Assembly: GCF_016741875.1 (NCBI RefSeq)
Contig: NZ_JAERRF010000015.1
Span: 124,001-188,000 of the forward strand
Source: Streptomyces coffeae
Lineage (GTDB): Bacteria; Actinomycetota; Actinomycetes; Streptomycetales; Streptomycetaceae
Direction: 5' to 3'
Length of the DNA: 64,000 nt
The number at the start of each line of letters is the position of its first letter. Within the stretch, counting starts at the first letter, position 1. The notes below the pieces were generated by a model. It was not told where the DNA came from, did no database searches, and saw only the letters and a list, made by a program, of their open reading frames with translations. The translations under genes and the position numbers were made by a program. Of this stretch, positions 24,178-32,360 are shown in pieces.

Positions 24178-24612
24178 ATGGGATCGGTGCGCAAGGCGAG
24201 TGCCTGGCTTGGCCTCGTCGACGACAGCGATGACGAGCGCTACTACGACGACGACTACGCCGAGGGGCCCGAGCCCGGCGACTCCTGGGTGACCGACCCG
24301 CGGGTGCGGGTGGCCGACCAGGCCGCGCAGGACCAGGGCACGCGCATCGCCACGGTCACCCCGGACGGCTTCCGGGACGCCCGGGGCATCGGTGAGCTGT
24401 TCCGGGAAGGCGTCCCGGTCATCGTCAATCTGACGACGATGGAGCCCGCCGACGCCAAGCGCGTGGTCGACTTCGCGGCGGGGCTGACGTTCGGGCTGCG
24501 CGGTTCCATCGAGCGCGTCGCCAACCGCGTCTTCCTCCTCACCCCGGCCGACTACCAGATCGTCAGCGGTGAGGCCCAGCGCTCGATCGGCGGCTTCTTC
24601 AACCAGAGCTGA
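24178..24612 (+). CDS. sflA: SepF-like cell-division protein
   Basis: 144 aa; ATG 24178 after GAAAGGAGG. N-terminal amphipathic membrane-targeting helix (GSVRKASAWLGL), acidic linker (DDSDDERYYDDDYAEG), then the SepF core: RIATVTPDGFRDARGIGELFREGVPVIVNLTTMEPADAKRVVDFAAGL, GSIERVANRVFLLTPADYQI. SepF polymers tie FtsZ to the membrane. Streptomyces have one SepF in the dcw cluster and two extra paralogues (SflA, SflB); this copy is away from dcw genes and in the gene neighbourhood I associate with SflA, hence the symbol. Confidence 0.85.
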   Translation: MGSVRKASAWLGLVDDSDDERYYDDDYAEGPEPGDSWVTDPRVRVADQAAQDQGTRIATVTPDGFRDARGIGELFREGVPVIVNLTTMEPADAKRVVDFAAGLTFGLRGSIERVANRVFLLTPADYQIVSGEAQRSIGGFFNQS

Positions 24613-24632
24613 GCCCCCTTTTCAGGGGGCTC
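24611..24632 (+). terminator. Terminator of the sepF-like gene
   Basis: GAGCCCCCT, loop TTTC, AGGGGGCTC, beginning within the stop codon. Confidence 0.8.
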
Positions 24633-24681
24633 GGTTCGCCTCCGGGGCGCCAAAGCCCCTGACGACGGTCGACCGTGCTCG
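24630..24681 (+). repeat. Dispersed repeat, copy A
   Basis: Begins CTCGGTTCGCCTCCGGGGCGCC and ends GACGGTCGACCGTGCTCG. The same two blocks, at the same spacing and orientation, recur at 56229-56279. Contains the palindrome ACGGTCGACCGT. Confidence 0.8.
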
Positions 24682-24800
24682 GCCCTCCGCGCGGCGGAGC
24701 CGCATATCGATTGCAGCCTCAGGGCCTCCGCGCGCTCTCCCTTACGACAGGGTCGCGCCCCTTCGGCTCACTCGCCCGGGGCTGAGGTGCCCCGGCCGCC

Positions 24801-25988
24801 TCAGCGGAAGGCATCGAGACCGGTGAGCGCCTTGCCGAGCACCAGTTGGTGCATCTCGACGGTGCCCTCGTAGGTGAGCACCGACTCCAGATTCGTGGCA
24901 TGCCGCATCACCGGGTACTCCAGCGAGATCCCGTTGGCGCCCAGGATGGTCCGGGCCGTGCGGCAGATGTCGATCGCCTCCCGCACATTGTTCAGCTTGC
25001 CGAAGCTGACCTGCTCGGGGCGGAGCCGCCCGGCGTCCATCCGCCGCCCCAGATGGTGGGCCAGCAGCACACCCTTGTGCAGTTCCACCGCCATATCGGC
25101 CAGCTTGGCCTGGGTGAGCTGGAAGCCTCCGATCGGACGGCCGAACTGCTCACGGGTCCGGGAGTAGTCGAGCGCCGCCTCGAACGACGCGCGGGCCGCG
25201 CCCATCGCACCCCAGACGATGCCGTAGCGGGCGTGGCTGAGACAGCTCAGCGGTCCGCGCAGCCCGGTGACCTCGGGGAGCACCGCGTCGGCGGGCAGCC
25301 GTACCTCGTCCATCACCAGTTCGCTGGTGACCGAGGCACGCAGCGACCACTTGTGCTTGATCTCGGGAGCCGAGAAGCCCGGGGTGTCGGTGGGCACGGC
25401 GAATCCGCGGATGCCCTCGTCGGTGCGGGCCCAGACCACCGCGACCCCGGCCACCGAACCATTGGTGATCCACATCTTGCGGCCCGTCAGCACCCAGTCG
25501 GAACCGTCCCGTTTGGCGTGGGTGCGCATGGCGGCCGGGTCGGAGCCGATGTCGGGCTCGGTGAGTCCGAAGCAGCCGATGGTCTCCCCGGAGGCCATCC
25601 CCGGCAGCCACCGCTGCTTCTGCTCCTCGGAGCCGAAGCGGTGGATCGCGTACATCGCCAGCGAGCCCTGCACCGAGACCAGGGAACGGATCCCGGAGTC
25701 GGCGGCCTCCAGCTCCAGACAGGCCAGTCCGTACTGGACAGCGCTCGCGCCCGCGCAGCCGTAACCCGTCAGCGACATCCCGAGCGCCCCGATCGAGCCC
25801 AGCTCCCGGGCCAGTTCGCGGATACCGGGCAGCTCACCGCGCTCGTACCAGTCGGCGATATGCGGCAGGACGCGGTTGGCGGCCCACTGCCGGACGGTGT
25901 CACGGACCGCCAGGTCCTCGGGCCCGAGAAGGTCGTCGATGCCCAGCGGATCGCTCGGGTCGAACGGCGGCAGGGTGCCAGCGGACAT
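24801..25988 (-). CDS. Acyl-CoA dehydrogenase, glutaryl-CoA dehydrogenase-like
   Basis: 395 aa; ATG 25988 after GGAGG. FAD-dependent ACAD: CFGLTEPDIGSDPAAMRT (FAD/substrate), WITNGSVAGVAVVWAR, SLRASVTSELVMDEVRLP, REQFGRPIGGFQLTQAKLADM, and catalytic base Glu374 in TYEGTVEMHQLVLG. The TYEGT motif and N-terminal DPLGIDDLLG are those of glutaryl-CoA dehydrogenases, which oxidise and decarboxylate glutaryl-CoA in lysine/tryptophan breakdown, but related Streptomyces enzymes act on other acyl-CoAs. No ETF genes adjacent. Confidence 0.88.
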   Translation of the reverse strand: MSAGTLPPFDPSDPLGIDDLLGPEDLAVRDTVRQWAANRVLPHIADWYERGELPGIRELARELGSIGALGMSLTGYGCAGASAVQYGLACLELEAADSGIRSLVSVQGSLAMYAIHRFGSEEQKQRWLPGMASGETIGCFGLTEPDIGSDPAAMRTHAKRDGSDWVLTGRKMWITNGSVAGVAVVWARTDEGIRGFAVPTDTPGFSAPEIKHKWSLRASVTSELVMDEVRLPADAVLPEVTGLRGPLSCLSHARYGIVWGAMGAARASFEAALDYSRTREQFGRPIGGFQLTQAKLADMAVELHKGVLLAHHLGRRMDAGRLRPEQVSFGKLNNVREAIDICRTARTILGANGISLEYPVMRHATNLESVLTYEGTVEMHQLVLGKALTGLDAFR

Positions 25989-26165
25989 GGGTAGCGGCCT
26001 CCGGTGGGATACGGCGGGATACGGCGGATGCGGCGGATGCCCACCGGTGGCCGGGCGCGCCCTCCGCCCCTGGACCGCTGATCATCCGTGTCGGCTCCGA
26101 CGCTACGGCCGGGTCCCGTCCGCCGTCCAGACCCACTCGGGCCCGTTCGGTGGCTCCGCGCCAGG

Positions 26166-27878
26166 TCAGCCGGAGGACTCGGCGCCCACGACGGCCGCGC
26201 GGTCGCGGCGGGCCGGGAGCTCCGAGGTGTCCGGGACCTCCGCGGCGTCCACACGGGCCGTGGCGCCCGGACCGTCCGCGGCGCCCGGCGCGGACTCCTC
26301 CTCGTCGGCGGGGGCGCACTCCATGGTCTTCGGCAGCCGCAGCGCGGCCAGTGCGCCGATCAGCAGCAGACCCGCGCTGACCACGAGCGTCACATGCAGT
26401 CCGTGGACGAACGAGGCGCGGGCGGCGGCGCGCAGCGCCTTCCCGGCCGCCCCGCCGAGCTCGTGGGAGACCTCGTACGCCGCGCCCAGCGACTGTCCGG
26501 CGTCGTTGCCGGCCTGCTGCGGCACCCCGGTGACCGAGGAGACACCGGGCTTGTAGGCGGCGTTCATCACGCTGCCCAGCAGCGCTATGCCGATTCCGGC
26601 GCCGAGTTGGTAGGAGGTCTCGCCGATGGCGGCCGCGCCACCGGCCGACTTCGCGGACGCCTCGTTGAGCATGGACTCGTAGGCGCCGAAGAGCGTGGTC
26701 TCCAGGCCGAAGCCGAGGACGATGAAGGCGCCGATGAGCACCGCGGGCCGGTCGGACTGGCCCATGACGGTGAGGGAGAGCACCGCGGCGGCGGTGAGCC
26801 CGAAGCCGAACGCCACCATGGTGCGCGGGCCGAGCCCCTGGAGCATCCGGGACCCCGCGAGTCCGGCGGCCATGGCGGCGAAGGTGAGCGGCAGCAGCCG
26901 CAGCCCGGTCTCGAGCGGGGTGAGTCCCAGCACCAGCTGGAGGTACTGCGCCGCTATGAGCTCCAGGCCGACGAGCGCGAGCAGGGCCAGGACGATACAG
27001 CCGACCGAGATCGAAAAGGCCGCCCGGGCGAAGAGGTTGAGATCGACCAGCGGATGCGCCCGGCGCCGCTGACGGCGGACGAACAGCACCAGCAACAGGA
27101 CGCCGCACAGCACCGGGAGGGCGGTGACCGGCTCCAGCAGACCGAAGCCGCTGCCCACCCGCTTCACTCCGAAGACCACGCAGAACAGTCCACTGGCCGC
27201 CATGACCGCGCCCAGCACGTCCCACGGCCCGTCGCCTTCGCCGATGGACTCCGGCAGCAGCCAGCGGCCCACCGGAAGGGCCACCGCCATCAGCGGGATG
27301 TTGATCAGGAAGACCGAGCCCCACCAGAAGTGCTCGACCAGGAATCCGCCGAGCAGCGGGCCGACGGCCGCGCCGACGGCGGCCACCGCGCTCCATATCC
27401 CGATGGCGAGGGCGCGCTCCCGGCGGTCGGGGAAGACCTGGCGCAGGATCGACAGCGTGGCGGGCATGATCATCGCGCCGCCGATGCCCAGCAGGGCACG
27501 GGCCCCGATGAGGATCTGGGGGGTGGCGGCGAAGGCCGCGAGGGCCGAGGCGGCGCCGAAGAGCCCGTAGCCGAGCAGCAGCACCCGGCGTCTGCCGACG
27601 CGGTCACCGAGGGTGCCGAAGAGGATCAGCAGGGACGCGCACACCAGCGGATAGGCGTCCACGATCCACAGCAGCTCGATCGAGCCGGGGCGAAGGTCCT
27701 CGGTGACGGCGGGGACGGCCACGTGGAGCACGGTGGCGTCGACGGCTACGAGCAGCAGGCTGACGCAGAGCACCAGCAGGACAACCCAGCGGTTCGCGCC
27801 GTCGCCCGCTTCGGTGCCGCGCCATTGCCGGGGAACGCCCGCCGTCCGCTGATCGCGGCCCGTGGTCGTCCCGGACAT
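26166..27878 (-). CDS. DHA2-family (14-TMS) MFS drug efflux transporter
   Basis: 570 aa; ATG 27878 after GGGAGG. Motif A GDRVGRRRVLLLGY, motif C-like WSAVAAVGAAVGPLLGGFLVE, DHA2 features VAVDATVLHVAVPAV and LWIVDAYPLVCASLLILFG; hydrophobic segments through ~residue 505, then a ~65-residue charged cytoplasmic tail. Members export drugs and dyes using the proton gradient. No TetR/MarR regulator is directly beside it, but the 319-base gap to the divergent gene is large enough for a regulated promoter. Confidence 0.92.
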   Translation of the reverse strand: MSGTTTGRDQRTAGVPRQWRGTEAGDGANRWVVLLVLCVSLLLVAVDATVLHVAVPAVTEDLRPGSIELLWIVDAYPLVCASLLILFGTLGDRVGRRRVLLLGYGLFGAASALAAFAATPQILIGARALLGIGGAMIMPATLSILRQVFPDRRERALAIGIWSAVAAVGAAVGPLLGGFLVEHFWWGSVFLINIPLMAVALPVGRWLLPESIGEGDGPWDVLGAVMAASGLFCVVFGVKRVGSGFGLLEPVTALPVLCGVLLLVLFVRRQRRRAHPLVDLNLFARAAFSISVGCIVLALLALVGLELIAAQYLQLVLGLTPLETGLRLLPLTFAAMAAGLAGSRMLQGLGPRTMVAFGFGLTAAAVLSLTVMGQSDRPAVLIGAFIVLGFGLETTLFGAYESMLNEASAKSAGGAAAIGETSYQLGAGIGIALLGSVMNAAYKPGVSSVTGVPQQAGNDAGQSLGAAYEVSHELGGAAGKALRAAARASFVHGLHVTLVVSAGLLLIGALAALRLPKTMECAPADEEESAPGAADGPGATARVDAAEVPDTSELPARRDRAAVVGAESSG

Positions 27879-28197
27879 GTACGCACCTCCCTGGTCTTGC
27901 GCTCGCGATCCGCCCGGGAGGGCGGAAACGTCACGTCGTAGAGACGCGTCCGGTGACCCGGTGGCGAAGGCGCGAGTGAGAGGTCAGGGTACGCGAGTCG
28001 GCGCGCCGACCGTGTGCCGCAGGTCATGTTGCACCTGGCACATGAGGCGGTTACGGAGGCGTACGTTCCGTCGTTCCCCTTTTGTCCCTTGGCTCGCCCG
28101 CGTCTCCCTGGCGTCATGGAGGTGGCGCCAGGGTGTCGTACTCACGGTTGTCCACAGGCGCCGCGGGCGATCCGGATCGTGCTTGATAATCGTCGCC
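27879..28197. other. 319-base divergent promoter region
   Basis: Between the MFS gene and the mannosyltransferase-like gene; no gene seen. A partial inverted repeat (CATGTTGC near 28025, GCACATG about 8 bases later) is the only operator-like element. GATAAT at 28185-28190 is a good -10 for the rightward gene. Confidence 0.5.
28185..28190 (+). promoter_or_regulatory. -10 box for leaderless transcript of 28198 gene
   Basis: GATAAT ends 7 bases before the GTG start, so transcription would begin at or next to the start codon. No Shine-Dalgarno is present. Confidence 0.55.
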
Positions 28198-29385
28198 GTG
28201 ACTGATCTCGCCCATGCCGCCACCGTGCCGCGCAGCGACGACGGCCGGCCCGGCCGCACCGTGCGCGCCGCGCTGCGCCGAGCCACCCCCGCGCTGCTCG
28301 CGTATGCGGGGACGCGCCTGGTCGGGCTGGTGGTTCTGGCCATCTGGGGAGCAGTGGCGGACAAGAGTCCCCACCAGCTTCTCGCGGCCCGCTGGGACTC
28401 CCTCTGGTACTCCCGTATCGCCGAGGAGGGGTACGGCTACACACTGCGTCTGGCAGACGGCTCGATCCACTCGAACCTGGCATTCTTCCCGCTGCTGCCC
28501 ACGCTGGAGCGGGTGATCTCGGCCATATCTCCGCTGGACGCGGCCGACGCCGGGCTGGCGGTGAGCTGGGTCACCTCGCTGTTCGCCGCGTGGGGGATCT
28601 TCGCGGTCGGCGATCTGCTGTACGGACGACGGGTGGGCACCGTGCTGGCGGCGCTCTGGGGAGTGCTGCCGGTCGGGATCGTGCAGTCGATGGCGTACTC
28701 CGAGTCGCTCTTCACGGCGCTGGCCGCCTGGGGGGTGTATGCGGCGCTGACCCGCCAGTGGCTGTGGGCGGGCGTGCTTGCGGCGCTCGCGGGGCTCACC
28801 CGGCCGGTGGGGGCGGCGGTGGTCGCCGCGCTGTGGGTGGCGGCGGCCGTCGAGCTGCTGCCCGAGGGCAGGTGGCGGCGGGCCTGGCGCACCCATCCCC
28901 GGCTGCTCGCCGGGGTAGTGCTGGCACCGCTGGGCTGGCTGGGCTATGTGGCATGGGTCGGCTTCGAGACCGGCAGCGTCACCGGCTATTTCGATGTGCA
29001 GAACGGCTGGGGGAACGGCTTCGACGGCGGCCTGGCCTTCGCGGGCTTCATCGGCGGGATGCTGTTGGGCCCGTCCTTCCCTGCCGGGCTCGCGCTGCTG
29101 GCCGGTGTCGCGGCGCTGCTGTGGCTGTACGCACGCGGTGTGCGGCAGCGCCAGCCGCTGCCACTGCTGGCGTACTGCGGGTCGGTGCTGGTGCTCGCGC
29201 TGAGCGCGAAGGGCTACTTCGGCTCGAAACCACGGCTGTTGATACCCGCCTTCCCGCTGCTGCTGCCGCTCGCGCTGGCGTTGGCCCGGCAGCGTCCGGT
29301 GCGCACGGCGCTGGTCCTGGGCTCGGTGGGGCTGGCCTCCGCGCTCTACGGGGCGTTCTGGCTGCATGGTTCGGGACCGCCGTGA
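28198..29385 (+). CDS. Polytopic PIG-V/mannosyltransferase-like membrane protein
   Basis: 395 aa from GTG 28198. At least nine hydrophobic segments with an early extracytoplasmic loop WDSLWYSRIAEEGYGY, followed by SNLAFFPLLPTLERVI and SMAYSESLFTALAAWGVYAAL, the pattern of GT-C mannosyltransferases (PIG-V-like, polyprenyl-phosphate donors). The W-D-S-x-W-Y motif holds the acidic residue expected for catalysis. Substrate unknown; cell-envelope glycan or glycoprotein mannosylation is plausible. Followed on the same strand by a PAP2 phosphatase, which may recycle lipid carriers. Confidence 0.75.
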   Translation: MTDLAHAATVPRSDDGRPGRTVRAALRRATPALLAYAGTRLVGLVVLAIWGAVADKSPHQLLAARWDSLWYSRIAEEGYGYTLRLADGSIHSNLAFFPLLPTLERVISAISPLDAADAGLAVSWVTSLFAAWGIFAVGDLLYGRRVGTVLAALWGVLPVGIVQSMAYSESLFTALAAWGVYAALTRQWLWAGVLAALAGLTRPVGAAVVAALWVAAAVELLPEGRWRRAWRTHPRLLAGVVLAPLGWLGYVAWVGFETGSVTGYFDVQNGWGNGFDGGLAFAGFIGGMLLGPSFPAGLALLAGVAALLWLYARGVRQRQPLPLLAYCGSVLVLALSAKGYFGSKPRLLIPAFPLLLPLALALARQRPVRTALVLGSVGLASALYGAFWLHGSGPP

Positions 29386-29685
29386 TCCGGCCATCCGGCC
29401 GAGCGGCGCCGGCCCGGCGGGCGGCCCCCGTACGGACCGGCGTCGGCCCGGGAAACGGGCGGGAACGGCACGGCTAATCACCGATAAACGCCGCTGTAAG
29501 AAATCCATAAAGGACCGGTTGACCGCCGATAGGAAGGCCGTGCGCACAAAAGCTCCGGGGGCTCGTGGATTACGCGGGAAAGGCGCGGCCAAAAGCACCC
29601 GACGAGACGAAGTCCACATCACATCGTCATCACAAAGCGACCTGATCGACCGAACCCGCCTGTCACGCAATGTAACGTCGATTAG
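29386..29685. other. 300-base gap, promoter of PAP2 gene
   Basis: No gene seen. Lower GC toward its end. Contains the -10 element at 29673. Confidence 0.45.
29673..29678 (+). promoter_or_regulatory. -10 box for leaderless PAP2 transcript
   Basis: TAACGT lies 7 bases before GTG 29686 with no ribosome-binding site between. The same TAACGT, 8 bases before an ATG, occurs at 61125. Confidence 0.5.
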
Positions 29686-30744
29686 GTGCGTACCGAAGAC
29701 AAGCTCCCCGAGGCGGAGGAGCGCCCGACCGATCTCGCGCGACCGCGCATGACCCGCACCCGCCGCTGGCTGCTCGGGTCCACTCTGGCGGTCTACGCGG
29801 CCACCGTCATCGGCGTGCTCACCACCTCGTGGCTGGTGAAGCTGGACTGGCAGGTCATGCTGTTCCGGCCCTACAAGCAGTGGCCGGAGTTCCATACCTT
29901 CCTGGACTATTTCGTCGTCATGGGCCAGCGCGGCCCCACCGCCGTGGCGGTCGCATGCTGGCTGGGATGGTGCTGCCACCGGCAGCGCACCCTGCGTCCG
30001 CTGCTGGTGCTCGGCTCCTCGCTGCTGCTGCTGAACATCACCGTGGGCTCCGTGAAGCTGGGCTTCGGACGGCTCGGCCCGCACTACGCGACCACCGTCG
30101 GCTCCAATGAGATGTGGGCGGGCGGCGATATATTTCCTTCGGGTCACACCGCGAACGCCGTGGTCACCTGGGGTGTTCTGGCGTATCTGGCGACCACTCC
30201 GGTGGCCCGCAGGGTCGCCTCGCTGATCGCCACGGGCTTCGCCTTCGGCGTCGGCATGACCACCGTCTATCTCGGCACCCACTGGCTGAGCGATGTGGTG
30301 CTCGGCTGGGCCGCCGGCGTTCTGGTGCTGCTGGCCCTGCCCTGGCTGGAGCCGGTGATGTACCGCGCCGAGGTGCTGCTGCTCGGCCTGTGGCACCGGC
30401 TGCGCCAGCACAGCGGCCGGGCGCCGGTACCGGTTCCCGTCCCCTCGATCCGGCCGGTGGCCGGATCGACTCTGGCCACCCCGCGGATCGCCCGCGACGA
30501 CGAACTGCCGCCGCGTGAGCCGGTGGGCGTGGCCGGGCGCCCCGGCGGCCCCACCGCCCGGATCGCCGAGCCCCGCCAGCACCATCCGGTCCGCCAGCAC
30601 CAGCACTCCGTGCGCTCCGAGCGGACCCCGGTCAGCCCGGGCGGCAGCCGCCGCCCGCCGCACGCCGACCGGGTGCCCCGCACCGCCACCGGGCCCTACG
30701 GCTCCGGCGCGGGCCGCGGGCGTACGACGGCCACCGGCGGCTGA
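29686..30744 (+). CDS. PAP2-family membrane phosphatase
   Basis: 352 aa from GTG 29686. About six transmembrane helices with PAP2 motifs: KLGFGRLGPHY (motif 1), PSGHT (motif 2), TTVYLGTHWLSDVVLG (motif 3, His and Asp present, the usual Ser-Arg replaced by Val-Tyr). Family members dephosphorylate phosphatidate or polyprenyl-diphosphate at the outer membrane face. Residues ~245-352 are a Pro/Arg/His-rich cytoplasmic tail with HHPVRQHQHS. Next to the mannosyltransferase-like gene. Confidence 0.87.
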   Translation: MRTEDKLPEAEERPTDLARPRMTRTRRWLLGSTLAVYAATVIGVLTTSWLVKLDWQVMLFRPYKQWPEFHTFLDYFVVMGQRGPTAVAVACWLGWCCHRQRTLRPLLVLGSSLLLLNITVGSVKLGFGRLGPHYATTVGSNEMWAGGDIFPSGHTANAVVTWGVLAYLATTPVARRVASLIATGFAFGVGMTTVYLGTHWLSDVVLGWAAGVLVLLALPWLEPVMYRAEVLLLGLWHRLRQHSGRAPVPVPVPSIRPVAGSTLATPRIARDDELPPREPVGVAGRPGGPTARIAEPRQHHPVRQHQHSVRSERTPVSPGGSRRPPHADRVPRTATGPYGSGAGRGRTTATGG

Positions 30745-30810
30745 CGCCCGCCCGGCCACGGGACGGTACGCACCAGCGCCCCGTAAGGCCACCGCACCAG
30801 GACCGCGCAA

Positions 30811-30848
30811 ACGGCCCCGGACGCTCCGGTGAGAGCGTCCGGGGCCGT
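30811..30848. terminator. Strong bidirectional terminator
   Basis: A perfect 16-bp stem (30811-30826 with 30833-30848), 6-base loop, followed by TGTTGTG. Lies between the convergent PAP2 and I78 genes. Confidence 0.9.
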
Positions 30849-30885
30849 TGTTGTGCCCCCTGCGTGTGGCGGCGTGGCGCGCGGC

Positions 30886-31101
30886 TCAGCCGCGCCAGCA
30901 GCGCCGTACGACGTCGTCGGCCACCTCGAAGTTGATCCGCCCGAAGAGGTATTCCATGGTGATGATCGCGCCCGGCGGCACCGCCCGCACGGTGCTCCAG
31001 CCGCGCTCCCGCGCCCGCTCCTCAGCGGTTCTCGCGTCGAGCCCCACATAGCTGTCGAGGTCGTCGTCGGGTTCGTCCGGACGGTTCGGTACAGGTCCCA
31101 T
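30886..31101 (-). CDS. I78-family peptidase inhibitor-like small protein
   Basis: 71 aa from ATG 31101 (GTG 31110 is an alternative). The family pattern is clear: SYVGLDARTAEERARERGWSTVRAVPPGAIITMEYLFGRINFEVADDVVRRCWRG. The fold is that of potato-inhibitor-I-like proteins. No signal peptide is visible, so it would act in the cytoplasm unless exported unconventionally. Target unknown. Confidence 0.8.
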   Translation of the reverse strand: MGPVPNRPDEPDDDLDSYVGLDARTAEERARERGWSTVRAVPPGAIITMEYLFGRINFEVADDVVRRCWRG

Positions 31102-31498
31102 GACAGCCACCGTAGGCGGCGCCGAACGAGTGGGAAAGCGAGATCTGGATCACGGCGAGCACCGCTCCATCTGCCCCGAGTCCAGCATTCGTCACACTTG
31201 TGTCACAGAAAACACGCCCGGGTTTGTTAGTGACTTTGTCACTCTTCCGGGGCTCATGTTGACACCTCCGGGATGGCCGGTCTCTTTTTCATTGATTTCC
31301 CGTGCCAAAGGCGCTGGTCTGGTATAGGCACAGGCCCGCGGATCATCCTGTCGAACGAATTGCGCGGCCGACGGAAAAGCATCGCCGGGAAGATCGCCCG
31401 GAAGCAGCCGGAGCACACAATTCCACCACAAATCGCCGATCGTGAACCGTCGGGTTTACCCGGGGGCGGACGCGGTACCCGCCGCCACCGGAGCGAAC
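31102..31498. other. AT-richer promoter region of the gas-vesicle operon
   Basis: 397 bases without a gene. It holds the palindrome AGTGAC-TTT-GTCACT at 31229-31243, a TTGACA at 31259 (a possible -35) and TGTCACA/TTGTGTCACA motifs near 31192-31206. Noticeably lower in GC than its surroundings. Confidence 0.5.
31229..31243. promoter_or_regulatory. Palindrome upstream of gvp operon
   Basis: AGTGACTTTGTCACT: perfect 6-bp arms with a 3-base spacer, in the only long promoter region of the gas-vesicle cluster. Repressor or activator unknown. Confidence 0.45.
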
Positions 31499-31810
31499 AT
31501 GACTGACTCGACCGACTCACCCGATGCGACCCGCGACAAGAAGGCGACCGGCCATATCACCCCGGTGGCGCTCCTGCGCTCTGCCCGTGAACAGCTCGCC
31601 GAGCTGACGGGCCTGTATCCCGAGGCGGTGCCGCGGTTGGAGCGGACCGAGGACGGATGGGCGCTGGAGGCCGAGGTGGTGGAGCTGGCCCGGGTACCGG
31701 AGACGATGAGCCTGATGGCTCTGTACGAGCTGACTCTCGATCCGGACGGCGTGCTCACCGGCTACCGCCGTATCCGCCGTTACGAACGCGGGCGAAGTGA
31801 CCCGAAGTGA
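31499..31810 (+). CDS. gvpO: Gas vesicle protein GvpO
   Basis: 103 aa; ATG 31499 after GGAG. Core VALLRSAREQLAELTGLYPEAVPRLERTEDGWALEAEVVELARVPETMSLMALYELTLDPDG is that of GvpO, a small accessory or regulatory protein of gas-vesicle formation. First gene of the operon. Confidence 0.92.
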   Translation: MTDSTDSPDATRDKKATGHITPVALLRSAREQLAELTGLYPEAVPRLERTEDGWALEAEVVELARVPETMSLMALYELTLDPDGVLTGYRRIRRYERGRSDPK

Positions 31811-31901
31811 CCGCGGCTGACCGTACGGAGGTCCACCGGCCTGCCCGGACGCGACCCGACGGAGCTGACGACCAACCGGAGCTGAGAGGAGCACATCCGA
31901 C

Positions 31902-32360
31902 ATGACAACCGTTGTCCCGGCGCAGCAGTCCAGGGGCGGGGGCGGCACCAGCGGCCTGTACGACGTCCTGGAGCTCATCCTCGACCGGGGATTAGTGATC
32001 GACGCCTTCATCCGCGTCTCCCTCGTCGGCATCGAGATACTCAAGATCGACGTCCGGGTCGTGGTGGCCAGCGTCGACACCTATCTCCGCTTTGCCGAGG
32101 CATGCAACCGGCTCGACCTGGAGGCCGGTCCCAACAAGTCCCCCGGGATCCCCGAGATCCTCGACGGCGCCACCGAGGGCGCCGCGCGCAGCAAGACCAA
32201 GGGGGCGCTGTCCGGCGCCGGGGAGACGGTCAGCAAGGCCGCCGGCAGCGTGGCCGAGGCGCTCCGTGGCGATGAGCGCGAGGAGGAGCCCGCCCGCGGG
32301 CGCGGCCGCCGTACGGCCCCTCGCAAGGCGGCGTCGAAGAAGGCGGAGGAGGGCGAGTGA
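31902..32360 (+). CDS. gvpA: Gas vesicle structural protein GvpA
   Basis: 152 aa; ATG 31902 after GAGAGGAG. GvpA core at residues ~18-75 (LYDVLELILDRGLVIDAFIRVSLVGIEILKIDVRVVVASVDTYLRFAEA), the rib-forming shell protein. Unlike the ~70-residue cyanobacterial GvpA it carries a ~75-residue C-terminal extension that ends in a basic Lys/Arg/Ala stretch (RGRGRRTAPRKAASKK), as in other Streptomyces GvpA proteins. Its stop overlaps the gvpF start. Confidence 0.93.
   Translation: MTTVVPAQQSRGGGGTSGLYDVLELILDRGLVIDAFIRVSLVGIEILKIDVRVVVASVDTYLRFAEACNRLDLEAGPNKSPGIPEILDGATEGAARSKTKGALSGAGETVSKAAGSVAEALRGDEREEEPARGRGRRTAPRKAASKKAEEGE

Noticed and set aside
26088..27941. A 617-residue open frame on the + strand opposite the MFS transporter
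   Set aside because: The - strand encodes an unmistakable DHA2 transporter; the + frame is low-complexity Glu/Arg/Gln.
28114..30810. An 898-residue open frame on the - strand over the mannosyltransferase and PAP2 genes
   Set aside because: It is antisense to two genes with clear membrane topology and motifs. Its composition (Arg/Gln/His/Gly-rich, no domain) is typical of GC-rich antisense frames.
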